DNA of 64,000 bases from DATFML01 sp964571225 (GTDB lineage: Bacteria; Pseudomonadota; Gammaproteobacteria; DATFLG01). The position numbers and the translations under genes were made by a program. Where the stretch lies: NCBI GenBank assembly GCA_964571225.1, contig CAZNBB010000002.1, positions 1 through 64,000 on the forward strand, read 5' to 3'. Of the stretch, positions 19,547 to 28,114 are shown piece after piece (position 1 is the first letter of the stretch; every line of letters starts with the position of its first letter). The notes below the pieces were generated by a model, which had not been told where the DNA came from, searched no databases, and worked only from the letters and a program-made list of their open reading frames with translations.

Positions 19547-21274
19547 ATGTCGAGAACTGACCACGAGCAGGCCACTGGGGCATCGCCGGCCCCCGACCGC
19601 GGCCATTGGCTGCGCGATCTGTTGCTGCTGACGCTGCTGCTGGGTCTGTATCTCGGGTTCCAGATGGGCCAGCGGGCGATATGGAACCCGGACGAAGGTC
19701 GGTATTCCGAAATACCCCGCGAAATGGTGGTCAGCGGCAATTACGTCACCCCCCACCTGGACGGGGTCAAGTATTTCGAGAAGCCGCCCCTGTTCTACTG
19801 GCTGCAGGCTGCCTCCATAAAGGTATTCGGCCTCCATCAGTGGGACCTGCGCCTTTGGCCCGTCCTGTTCGCCCTGTTCGGCAGTCTGATGGTGTACGGG
19901 GCGGGGCGCCAGATGTTCGGGCGACGCGCCGGACTGCTGTCGGCCATGGTGCTGGCCACCAGCCTGCTCTACTACTTTCTGGGACGGGCCATCATCCTGG
20001 ACATGGCCGTTTCCATTCTGATGGCAGCGGCCATGCTGACCTTCCTGCTGGGCGTACGCGGGCCGCCGGGGCCGACCCGGCGAAACTATCTCTGGGCCTT
20101 CTACGTCTTCATGGCGCTGGCCACTCTCACCAAGGGCCTGATCGGCATCGCGCTGCCGGGATTGGTCATCCTTGTGTGGATGGCTTTGCTCAACGAATGG
20201 CGTCTGCTGCGCAGCATCTACCTGCCCTCCGGACTGCTGATCTATCTGGTGGTGGCCACGCCGTGGCACGTGCTGGTGAGCATCGCCAATCCGGAGTTCC
20301 CCTACTTCTATTTCATCCAGCAACAGTTCCTGCGCTATCTGACCATGAGTGCGCACCGCTACCAGCCGGACTGGTTCTTCATCCCCATCCTGCTGCTGGG
20401 CATGGTGCCCTGGACTGTTTTCATGTTCCAGGCTGTATGGAAGGGCCTGCCCGAATCCTGGGGCCGGCGCAAAGAGCACAAGGAAACGCTGTTCCTCGTG
20501 CTGTGGGCAGTGCTGATCTTCGTGTTCTTCTCCCTGTCGAAGTCCAAGCTGGTGCCCTACATCCTGCCTATCTTTCCGGCCCTCGCCCTGCTGATCGGGC
20601 GCTGGCTGGCGCAACAACCCGCCGCCGGCGCGGTGCGCCGCCCCCTGGCCGTGCTGGCACTGCTGGGCCTGGCCGGGGCGGTTGCCATCGCTATGCTGCC
20701 CAACGGACTGGCGCGAAGCCACAGCGCGCTGGAGTTCAACCGCATGGTGGGCACTTCGCAGATCTACCTGATGGCGGTAGTGCTGGCCGTTGCCAGCATT
20801 GTCCCCTATCTGCTGGCCCGCCGGGCCCGGCTGGATGTCGCGCTGGTCAGCATGGCGGTGCTGTTCGGAGGGTTTCACACCGTGGTGGGCCACGCGCTGA
20901 CCGGCCTCGATCCGAAATGGTCGGTGCGAGCCATGGCCGAGATGATAAAGCCGGAGCTGAAGCCGGACGATGCGGTGGTGACCTATAACACCTACTTCCA
21001 GGAACTGCCGGTGTATTTGCAGCGCCGGGTGATTATCGTCAACTGGAAGAACGAGTTGACCTTCGGCTCAAAATACCAGGACACCAGCGGTTGGATGATT
21101 GACACGGCCCAGTTCTGGAAGCTGTGGAACAGCGACCGCGCAGTCTACGTGTTCGCCAATGCCGGAGACTATCAGCAACTGGTCGAAGGCGCCCACGGAC
21201 GCTACCGCGTGCTGGCCCGCAATGCCTACCATGTGCTGCTCACCAACCAGCCGGCCGGCGCCGGTCCACACTGA
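19547..21274 (+). CDS. arnT: Undecaprenyl-phosphate-L-Ara4N:lipid A transferase (ArnT-like)
   Basis: Polytopic inner-membrane glycosyltransferase (GT83/PMT_2) that moves L-Ara4N from undecaprenyl phosphate to lipid A phosphate on the periplasmic side, lowering negative charge and polymyxin binding. 575 residues with about 12 hydrophobic helices. The first periplasmic loop has WNPDEGRYSEIPREM, matching ArnT and containing its acidic catalytic pair, then YVTPHLDGVKYFEKPPLFYW. It heads a plus-strand run arnT-arnB-arnC-arnA(FT)-arnA(DH)-arnD. Related PMT_2 enzymes can move other sugars, but the neighbours make L-Ara4N the best substrate. Confidence 0.88.
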   Translation: MSRTDHEQATGASPAPDRGHWLRDLLLLTLLLGLYLGFQMGQRAIWNPDEGRYSEIPREMVVSGNYVTPHLDGVKYFEKPPLFYWLQAASIKVFGLHQWDLRLWPVLFALFGSLMVYGAGRQMFGRRAGLLSAMVLATSLLYYFLGRAIILDMAVSILMAAAMLTFLLGVRGPPGPTRRNYLWAFYVFMALATLTKGLIGIALPGLVILVWMALLNEWRLLRSIYLPSGLLIYLVVATPWHVLVSIANPEFPYFYFIQQQFLRYLTMSAHRYQPDWFFIPILLLGMVPWTVFMFQAVWKGLPESWGRRKEHKETLFLVLWAVLIFVFFSLSKSKLVPYILPIFPALALLIGRWLAQQPAAGAVRRPLAVLALLGLAGAVAIAMLPNGLARSHSALEFNRMVGTSQIYLMAVVLAVASIVPYLLARRARLDVALVSMAVLFGGFHTVVGHALTGLDPKWSVRAMAEMIKPELKPDDAVVTYNTYFQELPVYLQRRVIIVNWKNELTFGSKYQDTSGWMIDTAQFWKLWNSDRAVYVFANAGDYQQLVEGAHGRYRVLARNAYHVLLTNQPAGAGPH

Positions 21275-21290
21275 GGAGCAGCCCAGCGCC

Positions 21291-22448
21291 ATGAGCGACG
21301 AGTTCCTGCCCTTCTCACGCCCATCCATCAGCCGCGCCGCCATCGAGGAAGTGGTCGCCTGTCTGGAGTCCGGCTGGATCACCACCGGCCCAAGGGTCAA
21401 GCGCTTCGAGGAAGCCCTTGCCGGCTATCTGGGAGCGCCCCGCGTGCTCGCCCTGTCATCAGCGACCGCGGGCCTGCATCTGGCGCTGCTGGCGCTGGAC
21501 CTGCAGGACGGCGACGAAGTCATCACCACGCCGCTGACCTTCGCCGCGACTCTCAACACCATCGTGCTGGCGGGCGCCAGGCCGGTGCTGGTGGATGTGG
21601 ATCCGCATACCTTCAACATTGATGTGTCGCGCCTGGCTGACGCCATCAACGAACGCACCCGGGCCATCGTGCCCGTGCATTTCGCGGGCCTGCCGGTGGA
21701 CCTGGATCCGCTCTACGCGCTGGCGCAGGAACGCAACCTGCGGGTCATCGAAGACGCAGCCCACGCCATCGGCACCGAGTACAAGGGCCGGCGCATCGGG
21801 TCGTTCGGCGACACCCAGGTGTTCAGTTTCCATCCCAACAAGAACATGACCACCGGCGAGGGCGGCTGCATCACCACCCGCGACGACGAGCTGGCGGACA
21901 AGGTGGCGCTGCTGCGCTTCCACGGCATGGACCGTGAAGCCTGGAACCGGTTCGGCAAGACCGGCAGCCAGCACTACGAAATCATCATGCCCGGCTACAA
22001 GTACAACATGATGGACATGCAGGCCGCTCTGGGGCTGCATCAACTGCCCGAGCTGGATGGTTTCATCGCCCGGCGCACCGAACTGGCGCAGCGCTACCAG
22101 CGCGCTTTCGATGGGTGGCCGCAGCTCGCACTGCCCGCCGCTCCGGCCTATCCCTGCCGTCATGCATGGCATCTGTACACGCCCCTGATCGACCCGCAAG
22201 CGGCCGGTATGGACCGGGACGCATTCATGGCGGCCATGAAATCCCGTAACATCGGGACCGGACTGCATTATCGAGCGGTGCACCTGTATCCGTATTATCG
22301 CGAGCACTTCGGCTTCGCAGCGGGCGATTTCCCGACTGCCGAACGCATCGGCGATCGCATCGTCAGTCTGCCCCTGTTTCCCGGCATGACCGATGCCGAT
22401 CAGGATCGCGTGATCGCCGCCATGTCCGGGATTTTCGCAAAGAGCTGA
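21291..22448 (+). CDS. arnB: UDP-4-amino-4-deoxy-L-arabinose aminotransferase
   Basis: PLP-dependent DegT/DnrJ-family aminotransferase that makes UDP-L-Ara4N from the 4-keto sugar. 385 residues from the ATG at 21291. The PLP lysine is K184 in FSFHPNKNMTTGEGG; LALSSATAGLHLAL and VIEDAAHAIGTEYKG are cofactor-binding motifs. FLPFSRPSIS at the N terminus and TGLHYRAVHLYPYYRE near the C terminus match ArnB. It begins 16 bases after arnT. Confidence 0.94.
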   Translation: MSDEFLPFSRPSISRAAIEEVVACLESGWITTGPRVKRFEEALAGYLGAPRVLALSSATAGLHLALLALDLQDGDEVITTPLTFAATLNTIVLAGARPVLVDVDPHTFNIDVSRLADAINERTRAIVPVHFAGLPVDLDPLYALAQERNLRVIEDAAHAIGTEYKGRRIGSFGDTQVFSFHPNKNMTTGEGGCITTRDDELADKVALLRFHGMDREAWNRFGKTGSQHYEIIMPGYKYNMMDMQAALGLHQLPELDGFIARRTELAQRYQRAFDGWPQLALPAAPAYPCRHAWHLYTPLIDPQAAGMDRDAFMAAMKSRNIGTGLHYRAVHLYPYYREHFGFAAGDFPTAERIGDRIVSLPLFPGMTDADQDRVIAAMSGIFAKS

Positions 22449-22451
22449 ACC

Positions 22452-23390
22452 ATGCATCCGTACCTGAGCATCGTCGTACCCGTCTACAACGAACAGGATA
22501 ACCTGCAGCCCCTGTTCGACCGCCTGACCGCCACCCTGGACGCGCTGGACAAGCCCTACGAGATCTGGTTCACCAACGACGGCAGCCGCGACCGTTCCGG
22601 CATGCTGTTGGCGCAGTTTCACGAACAAAGGCCTCACCAGGTACGGGTCATCGAGTTCAACGGCAACTTCGGTCAGCACCAGGCCATCATGGCGGCCTTC
22701 GAGCGGGTACGGGGCGAGGTGGTGGTGACCCTGGATGCCGATCTGCAGAACCCGCCGGAGGAGATACCCAGGCTGGTCGCGCAGATCGAGGCCGGCCACG
22801 ACGTGGTTGGGGGCTATCGGCGGGCCCGTCAGGACACCTGGTTCCGACGCTATGCGTCACGGGCCATAAACCGTGTCAGGGAACACACCACCCATATCCG
22901 TATGCGCGACCAGGGCTGCATGCTGCGCGCCTATCGACGGGAAGTGGTGGACTGCATCGTACGAACCGGAGAGCGTTCCACCTTCATCCCCGCCCTGGCC
23001 CTGAGCTTCTCCAGCCACCCCACTGAAGTGGAAGTGGCCCATGCCGCCCGCGCGGCCGGAACGTCCAAGTACAGTCTGTACAAGTTGATCCGCCTGAACT
23101 TCGACCTGATGACCGGGTTTTCGCTGGTGCCGCTGCAGATATTCACCATGTTCGGGATGCTGGTCGCCCTGATGAGCGGGCTGTTCGTGTTTTACCTGGC
23201 CATCCGCCGGCTGGTGGTGGGGCCTGAAGCCCAGGGCGTGTTCACCCTGCTGGCCATCCTGTTCTTCCTGGTGGGCATCGTGATCTTCGGCCTTGGGGTG
23301 ATCGGAGAGTACGTGGGCAGAATCTACGAACAGGTGCGCAACCGCCCCGGTTTCATGATCCGCACGGTGCTGGAGAAACCCGATGAATGA
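22452..23390 (+). CDS. arnC: Undecaprenyl-phosphate 4-deoxy-4-formamido-L-arabinose transferase
   Basis: GT2 glycosyltransferase that loads formylated L-Ara4N onto undecaprenyl phosphate at the cytoplasmic face. 312 residues. The catalytic domain has LSIVVPVYNEQDNLQPL, TNDGSRDRS and the DXD motif in TLDADLQNPPEEIP. Two C-terminal membrane helices follow (about 230-300). It starts three bases after arnB and overlaps the next gene by eight bases. Confidence 0.93.
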   Translation: MHPYLSIVVPVYNEQDNLQPLFDRLTATLDALDKPYEIWFTNDGSRDRSGMLLAQFHEQRPHQVRVIEFNGNFGQHQAIMAAFERVRGEVVVTLDADLQNPPEEIPRLVAQIEAGHDVVGGYRRARQDTWFRRYASRAINRVREHTTHIRMRDQGCMLRAYRREVVDCIVRTGERSTFIPALALSFSSHPTEVEVAHAARAAGTSKYSLYKLIRLNFDLMTGFSLVPLQIFTMFGMLVALMSGLFVFYLAIRRLVVGPEAQGVFTLLAILFFLVGIVIFGLGVIGEYVGRIYEQVRNRPGFMIRTVLEKPDE

Positions 23391-24330
23391 AGCGGGCGGC
23401 ACCCCGCGGGTCCTGGTGTTCGCCTACCAGGACGTGGGGTATGTCTGCCTGCAGGAACTGATCTGCCGCGGGGTACGGCCGGCGGCCGTATTCACCCACG
23501 CGGACGCCGCCGGGGAAAACATCTGGTTCCGCTCGGTGGCGGCACTGGCCGCTGCCCATGACATCGCCGTTCATACACCGGCGTCCGTGAACACGCCGCA
23601 ATGGACCCAGCGCATCCGCGACCTGCAGCCCGATCTGCTGCTGTCGTTCTATTACCGGGATCTCATCGGCACGGCCATCGTCGACATGCCGGCCCTGGGC
23701 GCATACAACCTGCACGGCTCACTGCTGCCAAAGTACCGGGGACGGGCGCCGGTGAACTGGGCGCTGGTGTTCGGCGAAACGCAAACCGGCGTCACCCTGC
23801 ACCGCATGGTGGCACGGGCGGACGCCGGAGACATTGTCGACCAGGAACCGGTAGCCATCGGTCCCGCGGACAGCATCCGCGAGGTCTACGACGGCATCGT
23901 GGGTGCGGCAAGGAAGGTCATCGCCCGCCAGCTGGACGACCTGCTGAACGGCCGGGTGCGATCCCGCCCCCAGGACGAGGCCGGCGCCACCGTGGTCAAA
24001 GGCCGGCGGCCGGACGACGGGCGCATCGACTGGCGGTGCGACGCACATACGGTCTTCAACCTGGTACGGGCGGTCACCCACCCCTACCCCGGCGCATTTA
24101 CAGAGGTCGGAGACCGCCGCTTCTATATCTGGTGGGCCGAACCCGTTGACCAAGATGGGGCCGGCACCGAACCCGGCGAAGTGACCGGGACGGCACCGCT
24201 ATGCATCGCCTGCGGCCGGGGCAGCCTGCGGGTACGGCAGTGGCAATGGGAAAATGACCGCCAACGGCGTTCCGACGAACGATTCGATGCGGGTCTGCGC
24301 ATCGGTCAGCGCCTGGGCAACTTTTTTTGA
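23383..24330 (+). CDS. arnA: UDP-L-Ara4N formyltransferase (stand-alone ArnA N-domain)
   Basis: Formylates UDP-L-Ara4N with 10-formyl-THF. 315 residues corresponding to the N-terminal half of E. coli ArnA. The catalytic triad is conserved: N109 and H111 in NLHGSLLPKYRGRAPVNW, and D150 in ARADAGD. The C-terminal subdomain shows the Fmt-like fold pattern (VKGRRPDDGRIDW). In E. coli this domain is fused to the decarboxylase; here the two are separate genes 30 bases apart. Confidence 0.9.
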   Translation: MNEAGGTPRVLVFAYQDVGYVCLQELICRGVRPAAVFTHADAAGENIWFRSVAALAAAHDIAVHTPASVNTPQWTQRIRDLQPDLLLSFYYRDLIGTAIVDMPALGAYNLHGSLLPKYRGRAPVNWALVFGETQTGVTLHRMVARADAGDIVDQEPVAIGPADSIREVYDGIVGAARKVIARQLDDLLNGRVRSRPQDEAGATVVKGRRPDDGRIDWRCDAHTVFNLVRAVTHPYPGAFTEVGDRRFYIWWAEPVDQDGAGTEPGEVTGTAPLCIACGRGSLRVRQWQWENDRQRRSDERFDAGLRIGQRLGNFF

Positions 24331-24360
24331 ACGACAGCACCCCTGGAGGGCGTCACACCA

Positions 24361-25407
24361 ATGAAGATCCTGATTCTCGGCGTTAATGGTTTCATCGGCA
24401 ACAGCCTGACCGAGCGGATACTGAAGGAGCGGGACTGGGAGGTCTACGGAATGGACATGGCCTGTGACAAGCTCGGCGAGAGCCTGGGCCACGACCGCTT
24501 CCATTTCGTCGAGGGCGATATCACCATCAATCGGGAATGGATCGAGTATCACGTCAAGAAGTGCGACGTCGTGCTGCCCTTGGTGGCCATCGCCACACCC
24601 GCCACCTATGTTCAGGATCCGCTGCGGGTGTTCGAGCTGGACTTCGAGGCGAACCTGGACATCGTGCGTCAGTGCGTACGCTACGGCAAGCGGGTGCTGT
24701 TCCCCTCCACCTCCGAAGTCTACGGGATGTGCCCCGACAGTCAGTTCGACGAGGAAAACTCGAACCTGGTACTGGGCCCCATCCACAAGCAGCGCTGGAT
24801 CTACTCCTGCTCCAAACAGCTTCTGGACAGGGTCATCTATGCATACGGCCAGCAACATGGTCTGCGTTTCACCCTGTTCCGTCCGTTCAACTGGATCGGC
24901 CCGAAGCTGGACGACGTGCTCGAGCCCAAGGAAGGCAGCTCCCGTGTGCTGACCCAGTTCATCAGCAATATTCTGCACGGCAAGGATATTCTGCTGGTGG
25001 ACGGCGGCAGCCAGCGGCGCAGCTTCACCTATATCGACGACGGCATCGACGCCCTGCTCCGCATCATCGAGAACCAGGACAACTGTGCCGAAGGCCGTAT
25101 CTTCAACATCGGCAATCCGGCCAACGACATGTCGGTGAAGGACCTTGCCGAAACCCTGGTCAGGCTGATACGCGAGTATCCCCAGTGGAGCGAACGGGCG
25201 GACAAGGTCCGGCTGGTCACCACCGAATCGGAAAGCTACTACGGCAGCGGCTATCAGGACATCATGACCCGCGTCCCGTCCATCGAAAACGCCAAGCGCC
25301 ATCTGGGCTGGTCGCCGAAGATCGACCTGGAGACGGCCTTGCGCAAGACGCTGGACTATTACTCACGGCAGGCCGACACCGGGGGCTCGGATAGCACCGC
25401 GCAATGA
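24361..25407 (+). CDS. arnA: UDP-glucuronate decarboxylase (stand-alone ArnA C-domain)
   Basis: NAD-dependent SDR enzyme that oxidatively decarboxylates UDP-glucuronate to the UDP-4-keto-pentose used by ArnB. 348 residues. Rossmann start MKILILGVNGFIGNSLTE, with T117 and E119 in FPSTSEVYGM and Y148xxxK152 in YSCSKQLLDR. ATPATYVQDPLRVFELDFE is also as in ArnA. The substrate requires UDP-glucose dehydrogenase, which is not in this window. The stop overlaps the arnD start by four bases. Confidence 0.92.
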   Translation: MKILILGVNGFIGNSLTERILKERDWEVYGMDMACDKLGESLGHDRFHFVEGDITINREWIEYHVKKCDVVLPLVAIATPATYVQDPLRVFELDFEANLDIVRQCVRYGKRVLFPSTSEVYGMCPDSQFDEENSNLVLGPIHKQRWIYSCSKQLLDRVIYAYGQQHGLRFTLFRPFNWIGPKLDDVLEPKEGSSRVLTQFISNILHGKDILLVDGGSQRRSFTYIDDGIDALLRIIENQDNCAEGRIFNIGNPANDMSVKDLAETLVRLIREYPQWSERADKVRLVTTESESYYGSGYQDIMTRVPSIENAKRHLGWSPKIDLETALRKTLDYYSRQADTGGSDSTAQ

Positions 25408-26357
25408 CCCAGCCACAGCTCGCCATCAAGGTCGACGTGGATACCGAGCGGGGCACCCGTATCGGCGTCCCGAATCTGGTGGCGTTGCTGGAGCGGCTGG
25501 GAATTCAGGCGACTTTCCTGTTCTCCCTGGGGCCGGACAATACGGGCCGGGCCATCAAGCGCATCTTCCGGCCCGGCTTCTTCGGCAAGGTGGTACGCAC
25601 CAGCGTGGTCAGCACCTACGGACTGCGCACCCTCATGAACGGCGTACTGCTGCCGGGTCCCCACATAGGACGCCGCCACGGCGCATTGATGCGGTCCGTC
25701 AGGGACGCGGGCCATGAGGTGGGGATCCATTGCTACGACCACATCCGTTGGCAGGATGGTCTGGCCCGCATGAGACCCGACCAGGTGGTCGCCGAACTGG
25801 GTAAGGCCCGACAGGAATTCGAACGCATATTCGCCGAGCCGGCCCGCACCGCGGGAGCGGCGGGCTGGCAGGCAAACGCGGCCAGTCTGTGCGCCTATGA
25901 CGAGGCCGGTTTCAGCTACGCCAGCGACGCCCGCGGAAACGAGCCGTTCTTTCCCTGTGCCGGCGCCCGGCGCTACCGCACCCTGCAGATCCCCACCACT
26001 CTACCCACCCTGGACGAGTTGCTGGGGCGCCCCGAGTATCCGGAAACGCGCCTGGTACAGCACTACCTGGAAATGTTGAGCGGCGACCGGCTCAACGTGC
26101 TCACTGCCCATGCCGAGATCGAAGGCATGGCCAAACTCCAGCTGTTCGAGGACCTGCTGCAACAGGCTCGCGCCGCGGATGTGAGCTTCGTGCGCCTGGA
26201 CCGCTACGCCGCCGCACGCCTGGCAAGTCCCGATGACATCCCCGCCTGCGAGCTGGTGGCGGGCACCGTGGACGGGCGTTCGGGAACCCTGGCGGTGCAG
26301 GGCCGCCCCTGCACCGACTCCGCGGATCACCAGCCGGCAGGCCTACCCGCCGGCTGA
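25404..26357 (+). CDS. arnD: 4-deoxy-4-formamido-L-arabinose-phosphoundecaprenol deformylase
   Basis: NodB-like polysaccharide deacetylase that removes the formyl group so that the lipid-linked sugar can be flipped and used by ArnT. 317 residues. Motifs: LAIKVDVDTERGTRIGVPNL with the catalytic Asp, GHEVGIHCYDHIRWQ with metal-binding His residues, and LNVLTAHAEIEG. It ends the arn cluster and converges, 10 bases away, on the DUF2173 genes. The 3' end forms a 7-bp stem (AGCCGGC/GCCGGCT) without a T-run. Confidence 0.92.
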   Translation: MTQPQLAIKVDVDTERGTRIGVPNLVALLERLGIQATFLFSLGPDNTGRAIKRIFRPGFFGKVVRTSVVSTYGLRTLMNGVLLPGPHIGRRHGALMRSVRDAGHEVGIHCYDHIRWQDGLARMRPDQVVAELGKARQEFERIFAEPARTAGAAGWQANAASLCAYDEAGFSYASDARGNEPFFPCAGARRYRTLQIPTTLPTLDELLGRPEYPETRLVQHYLEMLSGDRLNVLTAHAEIEGMAKLQLFEDLLQQARAADVSFVRLDRYAAARLASPDDIPACELVAGTVDGRSGTLAVQGRPCTDSADHQPAGLPAG

Positions 26358-26367
26358 ATGGCGCCTG

Positions 26368-26700
26368 TCAGTCATGGGCCACATCGGCCAGCTCGCCCAT
26401 CACCTCGGTGACCGAGGCCTCGGCGTTGGCCACCAGGCAGACCACATTGCCCACGCTGCACACCGTGTTGTCCTTGCCGCGGACGATCCAGCCTCGCGGC
26501 GGAGTCCAGCCCCGGGTCTGGGTGAACATGGAAAGCTGGTCGGCGTTGCCCTGGACCATACGCTTATAGTCGTGGGCGAACTTGGCCAGCTTCACCATCT
26601 GCTCGTCGTCCAGCATCCCGTAACCCTGCACCAGCACTCCGTCGTCACGAAACTGACAAACCACAGCGACGCCGTCCAGGGCAAGCATTCTCTTGATCAT
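26368..26700 (-). CDS. DUF2173-like small protein, paralogue 3 of 3
   Basis: 110-residue soluble protein of unknown function, similar in size and pattern to DUF2173/roadblock-type proteins. The core TPPRGWIVRGKDNTVCSVGN (66-85) is closely matched by the first gene of the group (TPSRGWVVRGPKFTVCVMAN). Both have an LD(D/E)EQ segment near the start and an NAxAS stretch before the C terminus. ATG at 26700 is preceded by AGGGGGCGGT. It is the last gene of a three-gene operon, nine bases after the previous stop. The function is not known. Confidence 0.75.
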   Translation of the reverse strand: MIKRMLALDGVAVVCQFRDDGVLVQGYGMLDDEQMVKLAKFAHDYKRMVQGNADQLSMFTQTRGWTPPRGWIVRGKDNTVCSVGNVVCLVANAEASVTEVMGELADVAHD

Positions 26701-26709
26701 ACCGCCCCC

Positions 26710-27048
26710 TTACCCCGGCAAGGCGCCGTAGGCGGCCTGATAATCGGCCGCTTCATTGCGAAGCACGACCCCACGGTTGCCGCTGGCCACCGCCGACCAA
26801 TCGAAACCGATCATGGTAAAGCCGTCGATTGGATAGAAGCCCTGGGCACCGGTCATCTTCTCCCAACCCCGTGCCTGCATGGTGGCAATGGAAATGTTGG
26901 CCACGCACACGTGGCACAGTAGATCCAGAGTATCGGGCGTCAAGTCGTTGCCCTCGGCAATGCGATGCTCGCGCAGCTCCCCGCGGTCGGAAAATTCGAA
27001 CGCCGCCAGCGCTCCAGGCAATTCCATCAACTGTTCAAGACTGCTCAT
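26710..27048 (-). CDS. DUF2173-like small protein, paralogue 2 of 3 (divergent)
   Basis: 112-residue soluble protein, the most divergent of the three. It keeps the overall plan: LEQLMELPGALAAFEFSDRG at the start, MQARGWEKMTGAQGFYPIDG in the middle, and GFDWSAVASGNRGVVLRNEA near the end. It lacks the TP-RGW-VRG core of its neighbours. Shine-Dalgarno GGAGGAA precedes the ATG at 27048. No function can be assigned; a heteromeric partner for the flanking paralogues is a guess from the operon. Confidence 0.7.
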   Translation of the reverse strand: MSSLEQLMELPGALAAFEFSDRGELREHRIAEGNDLTPDTLDLLCHVCVANISIATMQARGWEKMTGAQGFYPIDGFTMIGFDWSAVASGNRGVVLRNEAADYQAAYGALPG

Positions 27049-27081
27049 TGGTATTCCTCCCCGTCCCCTTGCCTTCTTCGC

Positions 27082-27438
27082 TCAGACGATCGCCTCGATG
27101 TCGGCCAGCCGCCGGTACATGAGCCCGATGATGTCGTTCATGGACGCATTGGCGTTGTCCAGAAAGCAGAACACGTTGGCCATCACGCACACCGTGAACT
27201 TGGGACCGCGCACCACCCAGCCCCGCGAGGGCGTGAACGCGCACTGGTCACCGCAGTATGCGCCGAGAATGTCCGCCTGCATGTGCACACCCATGGTCGT
27301 TGCGCGGCACATGATGGACGCCATTCGCGCCTGTTCCTCGTCGAGCTGCCCCTTGTAGGTAAAGCGGTCGCCGCGATAGGAATACTCGCCTGCCGCAAAC
27401 ACCCCTTTCAGATTGGAAAGTTCAGCAACGATTGACAT
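27082..27438 (-). CDS. DUF2173-like small protein, paralogue 1 of 3
   Basis: 118-residue soluble protein, first gene of the trio. N-terminal LSNLKGVFAAGEYSYRGDRF, LDEEQARMASIMCRATTMGV with MQAD just after it, then TPSRGWVVRGPKFTVCVMAN and DNANASMNDIIGLMYRR. Four cysteines (MCR, YCGDQC, TVC) could bind metal or form disulfides, but only the TVC cysteine is shared with paralogue 3. A very strong Shine-Dalgarno (GGAGGTGA) precedes the ATG at 27438. As I recall, DUF2173 members are frequent in sulfur-oxidising proteobacteria. Confidence 0.75.
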   Translation of the reverse strand: MSIVAELSNLKGVFAAGEYSYRGDRFTYKGQLDEEQARMASIMCRATTMGVHMQADILGAYCGDQCAFTPSRGWVVRGPKFTVCVMANVFCFLDNANASMNDIIGLMYRRLADIEAIV

Positions 27439-27470
27439 TTCACCTCCACTCCCTCTCAGTGGTTATTGTT

Positions 27471-27485
27471 ATTTGAATGTCAAAT
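27471..27485. promoter_or_regulatory. Palindromic site upstream of the DUF2173 operon
   Basis: ATTTGAATGTCAAAT has 6-bp perfect arms around ATG, 33 bases upstream of the first DUF2173-like start. It lies in an AT-rich patch within a GC-rich genome and contains a minus-strand TTGACA hexamer. The arms resemble FNR/CRP-type TTGA..TCAA half-sites, but the 3-base spacer is too short for those regulators. A small dimeric repressor is plausible. Confidence 0.4.
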
Positions 27486-27585
27486 CGTTCTTACCATACC
27501 CGGCTGCGTGTTGCCACCATTGCGCCTTTCCGGGCCGGGTGGTTATTCTTGGCGGGTTTGCTGTTCTCGCCCCGGACTTGCATTG

Positions 27586-28110
27586 ATGGCTGATTCCGCC
27601 CCCCCCCGCGCCGCGCCGCAACCGGCCGGCCTTGCACGGCGTCTGGCCGCCATGGTGTACGACGGCCTGGTGCTGTTCGCCGTCTTGGTGCTCGCTTCGG
27701 CCATCGCACTGGCGGTCAACGGGGGCAAGGCCGTGCCGGCGGGCAATCCGCTCAACCAGGCCTGGCTGTTTTTCGTCACCTATTTCTTTTTCGCCTGGTT
27801 CTGGACCCATGGCGGCCAGACGGTCGGGATGCGGGCGTGGAGGATTCGCGTACAGCGCCGGGACGGCGGCCCCATCTCATGGACCCAGGCGCTGCTCAGG
27901 TTCGCACCGGTGCTGCTTCTGGCGGTGGTGATGTACGTCCCCGACAAGGTCTTCGAGATCGCGCTGATCTGCTGGGGCGTCTTGGTGGCGCTGGACTTTC
28001 TGTGGGTATGGGTCGACGCTGACCGACTCACCTGGCATGACCGCTATGCCAACACGGTGGTGGTAAACGTGCTGCCGCCCGGACCGGCGCCGGACGGCCA
28101 GGAACACTGA
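27586..28110 (+). CDS. RDD-family membrane protein
   Basis: 174-residue inner-membrane protein with three or four hydrophobic helices. The RDD domain is recognisable: GLARRLAAMVYDGLVLFAVL at the start (Arg and the first Asp), THGGQTVGMRAWRIRVQRRD in the middle, and LTWHDRYANTVVVNV at the end (the final Asp). Family roles include ion transport, but most members, including this type beside lptFG, are uncharacterised. No good Shine-Dalgarno precedes the ATG at 27586. It converges on lptG. Confidence 0.85.
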   Translation: MADSAPPRAAPQPAGLARRLAAMVYDGLVLFAVLVLASAIALAVNGGKAVPAGNPLNQAWLFFVTYFFFAWFWTHGGQTVGMRAWRIRVQRRDGGPISWTQALLRFAPVLLLAVVMYVPDKVFEIALICWGVLVALDFLWVWVDADRLTWHDRYANTVVVNVLPPGPAPDGQEH

Positions 28111-28114
28111 AGGG

